Origin: Phaeoceros laevis
Taxonomy: Eukaryota > Anthocerotophyta > Anthocerotopsida > Notothyladales
Assembly: GCA_049999765.1 (NCBI GenBank)
Contig: JBNGIQ010009228.1
Span: forward strand, 1 to 64,000
Length of the DNA stretch: 64,000 nucleotides
Direction of reading: 5' to 3'
In this document: positions 47,712 through 57,655 of the stretch, in pieces
How positions within the stretch are numbered: position 1 is the first letter of the stretch
How the letters are laid out: each line of letters starts with the position of its first letter
Notes under the pieces: generated by a model
Told to the model about the DNA's origin: nothing
Databases searched by the model: none
The model's input: only the letters and a program-made list of their open reading frames with translations
Translations under genes and position numbers: made by a program

Positions 47712-48687
47712 CAGGTTAGGAGGCAGCTTACGGATGAATGCAATAGCTCATTCAACTCGGAGTCCAATAGGCAGAGTGGTCCATGGCAGAATCGATTGTT
47801 GCAGGTTCTGATTGGTGACTAGGAACAAGAATGGAAGGAAAGAGCCCCAAGAGGATATCTCGTAGGTCTTTCCCAGAGATGTGCACAGTGTGAGGTGGCG
47901 CGGATTGTCGGTAAAGATGCAGTGTCGTAGTTCATCCAAAGACATAGTAACCAGCGGAATCTTGCACCGGCATGTGATTGTCAATCATCAGCAATTGAAA
48001 CGAGCTCAGCAGTTAACATTCACCGCTTGCAGTCACAGTACAGACCATCATAAATGGTCGATTTTCAGTTTAGACTGGTTTCCTTGTTGACATGCTTACA
48101 CTGACCAAGAAAGGCAGAAAAGGTTCACAACTGGATGTAGCACCAAACATTGGTGTTGAAGACGAAATACGTCTTGAAGACGAATCCGCTTAACGAAGTT
48201 CCTAGCCTACAGCTTTCCTATCCTTGTTGGCAACTTGACTTCTTCCTTCAGTGAACAGAAAGGTTCTGTTTTGCACTCAGTCCGTCGTCTCGAAACCCTG
48301 CCAGTGGACTTCTTCCTTCAATGAACAGAAAGGTTCTGTTTTGTACTCACTCCGTCGTCTCGAAGTCCTGCCAGTGAACAAATATGAGAAAGCTTCAGGG
48401 CTGATGGAACTCCATTCTGTACAAATTGATCAGTCATGTCTCAGGAGAGACCGTCCGCAACTGGTTCACAGATGTGATGTAGTGACTGGGACGAAGTGAC
48501 GCCAACCTCTCTCAGTTTTGTTGAATCTGCTCTTGGACCTGAGTGTCGTTCAGCTGTTCGTTGTGCTTGAGCCCGCACCCTCACTTGGTGTGCTGGCGTT
48601 CTGAACTTGCCTCTGCATCAGATGCCATGCAAGCACACAACCCTCACGACCTTGGAAGTTTTGCCACAGCCCTCCACATGCAGAAAA
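47712..48687. other. Convergent 3' flanks of S20 and symplekin-like genes
   Basis: I looked for further symplekin exons on the minus strand and found none. A 70-bp tandem duplication lies at 48237-48376. Confidence 0.5.
48237..48376. repeat. Tandem duplication, 70-bp unit
   Basis: Units 48237-48306 and 48307-48376 share GACTTCTTCCTTCA, TGAACAGAAAGGTTCTGTTT, CACTC, TCCGTCGTCTCGAA and CCTGCCAGTG with about six differences. This is a recent duplication. Confidence 0.93.
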
Positions 48688-51048
48688 CTAGTGAGCAGGC
48701 AAGCCAACGCGCAATTCACCTCCCCCACCAGCTGGAATTGTCTTGTAACTCTCACGAATGTGCTCGACAGACGTTTTGCAAAGGCGAGCTTGCTGCTCGT
48801 CGGTAAGTACAAGAATGGGGGCTGCGCTTTCCGAAGCAGCACTAGACGAACCAGGCTGTGCTTCATTGTCTACAGGAGGAGCTAGGGCTGTGCTGGCTCT
48901 CTCCAGATCGCCCAAATTTGAAGTAGAGTGAGTGGGTGCTAGTGATATGGGAGATGAGGCTGAAGGAGTGGGCAGATGTGATTCAGTTATGCCAGAGGAT
49001 GTAGCGCCCACTTGCTCTGTTGCTGCTTGCCCCGAGACTGCATCGCCTGGCTCCATCTCGAGCCTCATCGGCACGAATCTAGCTCTGGGTAGGACGACTG
49101 GGGGAGTTCGAACATCTCGAGCCGTATCTGTGTAGCTGACTGTTGCTGCTTCACTAGTTTCACCAGCTCCGGCATCTGAGTCACTGCTGGTACTCGCCTC
49201 GGAACCTTCCACATCCAGGGTGTCTCTGCTGGTACTCACCCCAGGGTCGCCCAAAAAACCAGATGCTCCTGAACCTGTTCCCCCAGCTGAAGTTGAAAAT
49301 GGACCAGTCACAAGGACCTGCGTGCCCGCTGGACCCCCTCCAGCACTTCGAGAATCAAGCAAGTGCTCGGAGTCGACGGATACTACGTCAGATGGTTGTG
49401 CCTCAGCACATGGAAGAGCTCTCGACCTGTTTTGCTCCACCACCGCAGGGATGCAATCCGGTTCATTTCCTCTAACCGGTGAGTCAGATTCCACAGGTGG
49501 TGGATTGTCTTCAAGGTTCACCATATTGGCCATGAATAGATCCGCCAGCTGGTCCGGCAATAAAGTCTCTAGCACCATCGTCACCGATTGTCGACCCTGT
49601 TCCCCTGGGACAGCCAACATGGCGGCAATCAGATCAATCAGCTGCTGCTCCGGAGAAAGCTGCCTGTTCGGCAGCTCTGGGGCACGACCGCCCTCCACTT
49701 CGGCTGTCCGTCCTCTTGTTTCCTGCACAGGTCTTTCCGGCTGTAAAGGCCTGCTTGGTTCAGAGCTGGGGTCAGAGGCATCAAGCCTCGCCCGTCTGCC
49801 ATGCTCTTGTGTAACCTCCACCTTATTCCCATTCTCCTGAGTCACGGCCCTCCTTCCGGGCGAGAGAAGATGCCGAGCAGCAGCAGAAGTTCCCTGAAAC
49901 CTCCCGTCCTTGGCCCGTCGATCCTGTGCTACCTTGTCCCGCTCCGCATTGCGCTGAACGCGGTTCACCTGGCGAAGCGCTGACTCCGCAATGTCCCCGG
50001 CATCCATTTCCCTCAATGCCGCAAGCAGCTTCTCTCGCCATGGCGTGGCAGACGAGTGCGAACACTTCAACAACCCCATCAAGTTAGTCTTCAAATTCTG
50101 CACGACACTCTTAACCAAAGCCACCTGTACGGCCTCACAGCTCGGTGCAAGAGCAATGAGCGCTGGCGCTATTCTCCCAAACAGAGCAGGCCTCCTCTTG
50201 GCGATGTTCCCAAGAGTGTTCAAAAGCACGATAGCCAGCGAGCTCGTCAGCGTGCACACGGCAGGGGCTCTCAACTGGTCCAGCAACAGCTCCAAGTTCC
50301 TCAAAGCTTCTTGCCCTAACTCCCCCGCTGCAAGCACGGGATGGCCCGCCTCAATCCATGCCACATTGCACTGCTTCGGTTCACCTTCCGGCTGCGAGTT
50401 GCTGGGATCAGGGGAGAAGAGCAGCACAGCGGTCTCGACGAACTTGACGGCATACACCCGCACCATATCGTTGTTGTGCTCCACAACCGCTGGCACCACT
50501 GCCTCCTTTACCTTCCCCAGCCTCCCCCACACATCCACCAGCCACTTGTCCACCTGCCCGGAGTAGATCCCCTGCAACAATAGATGCTCAAAGGCGTGGC
50601 TGTAAAGATGCGCGGCCGTTACAATCGCCCTCTGCACAACCCCTGGCGCAGAATCCTGCAACAGCACCTGCAGCGTCGGCAGCATGGCCGGGACCTGCCT
50701 CAAGAACTTGAACCCCACCAGCTCCACCACCTCCGCCAAGTACGCCCTCGCCCGCCATCCCGGCGCTGCCTGCGCCTCCAGGACATGCCTCAGCAGCTCC
50801 GGCAGCAGCTCGGGGACTCCCTGCAACACCACTGTCATGGCTTGCCTCAGGCAGGCCACCTTCGCCATCTCTTCCTCCTGATGCTTGGCATCCCTGATCA
50901 GCGCCAGCGCCTGCTCCCGCAACCTCGCCGTAGCCATGTCCGGTGGAGCCTGCACCGCGCCCCGCTGCTGATGCTGCTGCTCCTGCAAGCCCGGTCCTCG
51001 TGTGGATGCAGCTGCCGCCTGCGGCATCCACTGATCGCTCGTTGCCAT
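48688..51048 (-). CDS. Symplekin-like protein, N-terminal half only
   Basis: Symplekin (plant ESP4-like) is a HEAT-repeat scaffold of the mRNA cleavage and polyadenylation machinery. The likely start at 51048 (MATSDQWMPQAAAAS) follows a GC-rich leader; an in-frame ATG at 51321 is less likely. The N-terminal HEAT domain shows MTVVLQGVPELLPELLRHVL, RAYLAEVVELVGFKFLRQVP, LYSHAFEHLLLQGIYSGQVD, YAVKFVETAVLLFSPDPSNS, WIEAGHPVLAAGELGQEALR and IVLLNTLGNIAKRRPALFGR. A long low-complexity middle (Gly/Ser/Glu-rich) follows, then ILTDEQQARLCKTSVEHIRE, where plant symplekins continue. The frame stops at 48688, about 786 residues in, without the C-terminal symplekin domain. It is intronless. It may be a natural short paralogue, a truncated gene, or one with unrecognised downstream exons. 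Confidence 0.82.
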   Translation of the reverse strand: MATSDQWMPQAAAASTRGPGLQEQQHQQRGAVQAPPDMATARLREQALALIRDAKHQEEEMAKVACLRQAMTVVLQGVPELLPELLRHVLEAQAAPGWRARAYLAEVVELVGFKFLRQVPAMLPTLQVLLQDSAPGVVQRAIVTAAHLYSHAFEHLLLQGIYSGQVDKWLVDVWGRLGKVKEAVVPAVVEHNNDMVRVYAVKFVETAVLLFSPDPSNSQPEGEPKQCNVAWIEAGHPVLAAGELGQEALRNLELLLDQLRAPAVCTLTSSLAIVLLNTLGNIAKRRPALFGRIAPALIALAPSCEAVQVALVKSVVQNLKTNLMGLLKCSHSSATPWREKLLAALREMDAGDIAESALRQVNRVQRNAERDKVAQDRRAKDGRFQGTSAAARHLLSPGRRAVTQENGNKVEVTQEHGRRARLDASDPSSEPSRPLQPERPVQETRGRTAEVEGGRAPELPNRQLSPEQQLIDLIAAMLAVPGEQGRQSVTMVLETLLPDQLADLFMANMVNLEDNPPPVESDSPVRGNEPDCIPAVVEQNRSRALPCAEAQPSDVVSVDSEHLLDSRSAGGGPAGTQVLVTGPFSTSAGGTGSGASGFLGDPGVSTSRDTLDVEGSEASTSSDSDAGAGETSEAATVSYTDTARDVRTPPVVLPRARFVPMRLEMEPGDAVSGQAATEQVGATSSGITESHLPTPSASSPISLAPTHSTSNLGDLERASTALAPPVDNEAQPGSSSAASESAAPILVLTDEQQARLCKTSVEHIRESYKTIPAGGGGELRVGLPAH

Positions 51049-52112
51049 GTGAACCCTAGTCTCTGGATGGTAACGTTTGCCTTTTGCTAAATTCAACTTA
51101 GCCGTGGAACGACGGTCGCAAACGGGGCTTCCCGGTAGGGTTTGACGGGTCCGCCCGGTGGCCTCCTCCGACCTGCGTGCTACCACCGGTTCCCTACCCC
51201 GAACCTCGCGACCCATGTTTTTTGGTTGCTCTGTACGTCCGTACCCCTCGAGTACTTGTCCCGACCACGTCTTACGGCGTTTCCTCCAACTCGCTCCATC
51301 TTCGTCATAAATCTTGGTCATCTTTGCGTATTGGACCTTTGGCTATAGACTAGAGTACAATGGGAGGTAAGCCTTCTTCAATATGGTTACACTAGAGTCT
51401 AGATAAACACCACTCTAATCTGATGCAATAGCTGGATCTTAACTTGCAGCACTAGCTCAATGGCTGTACTCTCTAAAGACATGTGAGACTCTTCAAGACA
51501 ATCTGCATATATAGGTTTAGCCAAAGGGTTCTTAAGATAACTTCTTTGAAGACAATGTCGAGAGAGTTTGGATTTTTCTTATCTCTTTGTGGTATACACA
51601 AATTAACGATTTCAGTAGTCCCGATCTTGCGTGTCATCCCTAACATCCCTCCAGTCCACAAGCGGTGAGGTTGTTCCAGGCGGAGTTGTTGAACGCAACA
51701 TTGTCCCGCTGACTCGGAGAGGCTTATCTTGCCCTAACAGCTGTCGCAAATGCTTCGCCAAGGTACTTGTGCACTCCGGATCGTTCTCTTGCTCCATGTG
51801 CGAACGCAATCGCTGCATGGTCGTGAAGCTGGTGGAGCTGAGTGAAGTAGCAGGTGAGAATATTGGGGGAAACTCACCTGACCTTGACTGTGCTACTCTA
51901 TCCTGAAAAAGACACAACGCCATGCTCAAACTGGTGTTCTGCCTACCCTGTCCTGAATAGGCCCAACGCTATGCTCAAACTGGTGTTCTAGCTGCCCTCT
52001 CCTGAAATAGGCACAAGGCCATGCTCAAACAAATGAACAACCTGTAACTTCTGTCTTGCCTCGCAGCTTAACTGTAAGACGAGCTGCGAAGGAGTCCACT
52101 TCAATATCTGCC
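51049..52112. other. Divergent region between symplekin-like gene and membrane protein gene
   Basis: It contains a short repeat, AC(A)CAACGC(C/T)ATGCTCAAACTGGTGTTCT, at about 51915-51990. A 5' untranslated exon of the following gene may end near 52066. No protein family was recognised. Confidence 0.45.
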
Positions 52113-53495
52113 ATGTCTGTCCTTCGGCCTCAGGCTGTCACGATATGCAGGGCGACAATTTTGCACAGAAGGCATTGCTGCTTAGAAACACCTGGTACTT
52201 TTCTCAGAGTTTCCAGCGGAGGAAGCGATTGCTCTGCTGGAAGGATTCGTCACGACACAGGGATCCGCCGTGGAAGGTTTAAATCGGGTTTGTGCTCAAC
52301 TTCGGATGGAGCACCTCTCTCCGTGACGGCTGACGATGATGCACAGGTAGTTTGTCCCCCCACTACATGAAGCTTGTTTTGGTTGGATTCATTAACGACC
52401 TCCGAACTCACTATGGCTGTCGAGCAATTCAGGAACATGAGGAAGGTGCAGAAAGGGAGGAGGGTGCCGTGACTGCAAACAAACGAGGTAGAAAGTGTAG
52501 GGCTCTTTCGGATTGCACCAAATTGATTTTGGAACACTGACTGAAATACTCCTCTTGTCATCAATTCTGCAGAGACACCGTCGAATGGTTGGAAAAGTTT
52601 TCTGTCAAGCTACTCTGGTCAAAGAGATGAGTAAATGCCTATCAGCATGTTCGTCGTGACCATGAATAGTACTGCATCTATCTATCTCTCGAACTACTGG
52701 ATGCATTAGCCTTACTGCAGTTGAGCTGAGACTCTTCTGTTTCGTCAAAGTACTGCCGTCTTGGTGACCTTGGTCTCACTGGCAGACTGTTGGAGAAGCT
52801 GAAAAGGTATGGCTTGGCGGGAGTTTTAGCGTACGGGCTTTGCAACACTCTCTACTACCTGGGATCCTTCCTCTTTGTCTGGTAGGTGCCAGCCAAGGCC
52901 TTTCCAGCTTTCCCATACTCATGCCACAGCCACATTCCTGACCTCTGTGGGCTACCATTTTGCAGGTTTTTCATCACTCCTTCGTCAGGAGGTCTTGGTT
53001 TTTCTCAAGCAGCCCGGAGGTATGTCTCAATGAAAATGAAAGCTGTAAGGTATCCTATAATATACGGCTCTGATGGCCGTTCTGTATGTTTGGGTGTGAA
53101 GGTTTGTTAGGGTTTTGGCTATGGTATGGGCTGGAAGCCAAGTCACGAAGCTGCTTCGAGCTGGAGGGTATGTTCCGTATGTTGCACGCTGACAATACTC
53201 GTGACAATACTCTAAACCTGGAATCCAGCCACCTGTTGACATGCATGGTGGTGTGCAGGGCTCTTGCCTTTGCACCTGTTGTAGACGCAGGATTGGTTTG
53301 GTTTACGAGTCGATTCAACATCGGTTCAAGAAGGAAGGTACCAGATGACATCGTTCTCCATTTATGTTCATGCTGTGCTTATCAATGCAGCCTCACGACT
53401 TTGAACCCTCCTTCCAGGCATTCGGTATAGTTGTGGCAGGATGCGTCACCTTGGCACTTACGGTCTTCCTCGTTATTACCAGTCTTTGGGCTTAA
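52113..53495 (+). CDS. Plastid-targeted multi-pass membrane protein, unknown function
   Basis: The start at 52113 opens an Arg/Ser/Thr-rich leader (MSVLRPQAVTICRATILHRR) typical of a plastid transit peptide. Later exons encode LLEKLKRYGLAGVLAYGLCN then TLYYLGSFLFVWF (first membrane segment), ITPSSGGLGFSQAARR, VLAMVWAGSQVTKLLRAG (second), ALAFAPVVDAGLVWFTSRFN, and AFGIVVAGCVTLALTVFLVI (third), ending TSLWA at 53495. The pattern resembles a family of uncharacterised plastid membrane proteins conserved in land plants, which I recognise by sequence only and cannot name. The junctions of the second exon (about 52572-52629) are uncertain. Confidence 0.72.
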
Positions 53496-54978
53496 GAGGA
53501 ACTATATTCTTTTCAAATAGACCACACTTTAACATTATCGTCCAGAACCTTCGGCTTCGTGTCTGTGTAAATGCGATGTTTCTACTTTGTATAGCAGTAG
53601 GTGTGACAGCACACATAACTCTTTGTTGGAGAGATTCTTGCCGTGTCCCGGACTTCCGGTGCTTGGTGTGGGAAGCAGGAAAATCAGAATCGAAAATGCT
53701 CCCTTTCAAAGTATCTCATACTTGGGTCAATGTACCGATCCACAAGCGCATTGACTAGTGGTCATTTTCGCTTGCTTGATGAGCAATCTTCTTTGATTGA
53801 AAATCAATCTTCCTAGAGGGTCAACTCAATTCAAATTAATCACAGGTGACTTTGAGAGGCTTTCTATCAGATTTGAACTGTGGACCAGGTAGCTTGACAT
53901 GTTCACAAGTAGGCAACAATACCGCCGCGCCGCCTGGTCCGCTGACTATTCCCTTAATACTACCCTATATGACTTTATCCTATATCCCCGACTTAAGCTG
54001 GAAATACATGTGAATAAGAAGATGCTTCAGAACCTAAAATGCTCCCTTCAAAGTACCTCATACCGCATCAGTTCTCTTGAAAGATTCAAGCAAACGCACT
54101 GTTAAATCATAGGTGACTTTTGGATAAGCTGCCTGCAGGTTTCGAACTACGTACCGGGTCGTTAGGCATGTTCGCATGCTTCATATATTACCGGTAGCAC
54201 CCCGCCATCTGGCATCCGCAAGTGAAACCACTCATTTCTTATGTCTCGAATTGGCACGTTATTGGCAGCACTCTGGAGTATTTCCATCGAGGAAGAATCC
54301 ATGTTGAAATTCGCGGAACATGGTGGCTCATGCCGAGGCGGAGTTTGTCAAGGCGAACGGACGTTGAAGGGCGGATCTGTAATTTTTGAAGATGCTATCC
54401 TTCCCTTATATGCTTGCGCCTTAGTATGGAGTCACAGGAACCTGCCTTGTCTGTGGCTTAGTAGAACGCAGTTTAGTTGTTGGGACTGAGGTTGTACTAT
54501 CCTTGAAAGCTCAGGCTGTCTAGGGACTTGCTTTTTCTTGATAAGGTTGGTTATCGACACTGCTGTGATGCAACTTTACAGCAATGATTCCTGATGAATC
54601 GTGCATTATGAACATCTAAGGGACTGAGCAGTTTGCCATCTGAGAGAGTTGCTTATTGCTGAGAAGAATGTCCATTGGAAATTTGATCTGTTCGATGAGG
54701 CCTGTCATCCGTGTATTCGAATGTGAGGTCTGCTTGCATTTCAAGGTGGCCTTCTCGTGCTTTTGCGGATAGGATCATCTTCAGGTGGAATCCCGAAGGC
54801 TTAGACAGCGTCTCGGTGGGATTGCGGCAGTCTAGGCCGTATGCAACGTACTAGGGGCGCACTTGTTGTGTCGTGTGTAGCAAGGTTGAGAACTTGAGAT
54901 CGTCTGCAGCCTATACACATTGCCCTACCGCACTCTGGTACAAGAAGTAATTTGAGTCTTGTTTTGCAGCCCAGAATC
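53496..54978. other. Intergenic region with a diverged direct duplication
   Basis: AAAATGCTCCCTTTCAAAGT at about 53693 recurs as AAAATGCTCCCTTCAAAGTA at about 54037. Downstream blocks (AGGTGACTTT, TTGACATGTTC/TTAGGCATGTTC) repeat in the same order, indicating an old tandem duplication offset by about 340 bp. Otherwise it is the 3' flank of DBR1 and of the membrane protein gene. Confidence 0.5.
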
Positions 54979-57131
54979 CTAAGTCCCAGAATCAAAGTCG
55001 TCAAGAGGAATCTCGTTTGGATCCTCCAGAGCCTCATCATCTTCAAGTTGTATCTCGTTTGGGTCCATCATAACTTGATCTGCCAACAATATGAATCATG
55101 TGAAATGCATGTAGAACGAGGGCTTGCATGCCTGCGCGCATAACTGCCTGTAGGATAGTAACTCATGCATGGAGGCATTACCTGGGACCTGGAAGTTGCC
55201 CCTAGCACCTTCATGTCCTGCTCCATAAGCCGCATCGAGCTTGTAAGGCAGGGCTAGCAATTCTAAGAATTGTACCGTATGTTGGTTCCTGTAATGGGCT
55301 GTGCCACAGAAAAAAAGTTGTTGACGTACAGATTAGTCATGCTAGACAACCTTCTTGTGTAAATGTTACTCGCGAGCCTTCACCTTTCAGATGTCCACCA
55401 CGCATCCTTGCATGACTAGGATCATAGGGTGGTGCAGACATAGCGAATTCTACAGGAACAGCCTTGCCTCTTGCCTGCAATGTCTGGTGCACCCATTCTT
55501 TGTGCGTCTTCAACTCATCCTTGCTGATGGAACAATTCCAAGCAGTGAATTCTTAGGAGAGCAAATGCAAGTGATATTCAAAGCTTTCCATGATCAAACC
55601 TGGATTCCAGTGATCCTACATGATGTTTGGAAGTTGACTGCTCACTGAGCGTCTTGTCAAAGGAAAATGCGCATCAAAAGCCTTCGTAATGGCAAGCCAC
55701 TCCTCATCATATGTAAACTCAAGATCCCCTGTAGCTCCTGGAAAATCTACGACCTGCACCAGCATTGAGTCCAGTCCATCCGAGGCCTCAGAATCGGCAC
55801 TGGCCCTATTGTTAAAGCATAGCAAAACATTTCACCTGTAAGAACTGCCGTTTCGGCAGGCACTTGTCCAGCGCAAGAAACTTGGTAGACGAAGCTCCAC
55901 CAGGATGTTGGACCAAGGCAGCAAACTTCGTGTGCATATGGGCTGAAAACCAATAGCTTGGCCTCAGTTTCTTCAAGAGTTGCTCAGCAGGAACACTTCC
56001 CAGTGTGTTATCCTCAACCTAAAAGGACGTTGCAGACAAAAATATGAGCTGAACATTCACACTAACTTGTGTCGAGATGCTGAGCTAGAAAGCACAGGTG
56101 AGTGCTCAAATGTTGAGCCTAATTGAAGCTTTCAGTCAAAACAAATCCGCTGAACGAGAACATACATCTTTTTGTAGAAAAGGTTTTTTGCGCAGCAATG
56201 CTTGTCTGTTCCCAAAATTGGTGATACCCCGAGGCCAGTCATGAGACATAAACACATCCAAACCCTCCTCAATCTGCATAAGCTTGAGAACATCGTAGGC
56301 GCGCACGTGGTATACAGATCTCATGTCACGATCATTGTAAGGTGCTCGTTCATAATGACCTGGACGAAGCCCAACAAAACAAATGTACACTAGGAGCTAT
56401 AAAAACCACAACAGATGCAGCAGCACAAAAATTGAGAACAATTTAGTTCACTTACCTGAATGATAATCTTGCCGCTTGTAGATGCCAGATAAGCCTCCAA
56501 TCCGAATGCCACCAAACTTTATGACCCCGGCGAACCCAAGAAAATATATGTTCTTTGCAACCCATCCTCCGTAGTATCTAACCTAGCCACGCCAGAGAGC
56601 AAGACTGGGGATTGGATTTTGCTGCCGATTTTCCAGAAACAACTTCCAGCAGCTGTAAACGCACAGGAACTGGACAGGGAGAATCTGTGAAAGAACTTAC
56701 AGCTCCCAGAGGTGATTAGAAGCCTCGTGGTTACCTCCAACAAAAACGGTGGGATAGGGGGCAATTTTCTGGCCACAGTAGTACTTCCAGAAACTGTTCA
56801 TGGACCGGTACTTTACTGGGCACGCCAGCGAGTCGAGATCATCCTGGTTCCGCACTGCCTGCTTTTGGTCCGGCAAGGTGAGATAAACCACTCAGCGAAG
56901 CAGGCAGGACAAGACTCGACGTGAGCAAGCACCTGGAAATCGCCACAGCAGATGAGCAGGTCGATTTTTGTGTTCTCCGAGCGCTCCAAGTGTTGCAGCG
57001 TGGCATAAATGTTGTCCAGGTCTCCATGGGCACAGCCCTCAACTGCAATCTGCAACAGGATTAAGGGGCCCCAAAAACAACAGATTTATCACCTCAAGCT
57101 GCACGGTAGCCGTCGCACAACGCACCTTCAT
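54979..57131 (-). CDS. DBR1: Lariat debranching enzyme
   Basis: DBR1 is a nuclear metallophosphoesterase that hydrolyses the 2'-5' bond of excised intron lariats. Coding exon 1 appears to be just ATGAAG (57126-57131) before a GTGCGT donor. Joined to the exon starting after the CAG near 57050 it reads [20 protein letters not shown] then ICCGDFQ, the first metal-binding region. Then follow [20 protein letters not shown] and [16 protein letters not shown] (GNHE motif), [40 protein letters not shown] with [66 protein letters not shown]-like [19 protein letters not shown], and an acidic C-terminus ending at 54979. All catalytic regions are present. There are about ten exons. Confidence 0.93.
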
Positions 57132-57655
57132 CTTTGAGAGTTGCGGCGGTATCACATGCCCGGATGCGGCCCAGCACGTAATTATCGATCAGCGTTCAGT
57201 TCGTAATGGACCTAATGGTCATGGGTACCGGCAATTTGCCAACAGAAGTTCCAATTCGTACGGATAGAGGGACTCGAATCTCCATGAACGGCCTACAGTC
57301 TTTCGCCACAGCATACCGTGGCCCTCTCTTTTCATATGGCCGTGCCGGAGCTTCTTCACCTTTCAAGTTTCAAGAGCTAATTTTGGGATTCCAAAATTAG
57401 ACGACAATATTTATATCTTATTTATGTAGGAAGTTTTCTATCCATCCTCGGGCGCCGTTCTGTCTCCAAGTCCTTCCTCCATCAGAATTCCAAAAAATTT
57501 GAGCAATCAAGAGTGGAATGCACCGAGTCACCGAGTTCGCCGGAGTCCGGACCCCCTTCCAAGTTCAAGTAACGAAAGAAAAGATGAACGACTTCGCTGT
57601 CAAGCGGACGGTGCGATGGTAACGGACTTTTGAAGCCGTGCCAGGCGGACTGGTG
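57132..57655. other. Divergent region between DBR1 and FTSHI4
   Basis: About 525 bp separating start codons on opposite strands. It probably carries both promoters; no clear core element was recognised. Confidence 0.5.

Noticed and set aside
49220-49840. 206-codon plus-strand frame
   Set aside because: Antisense shadow of the symplekin-like gene.
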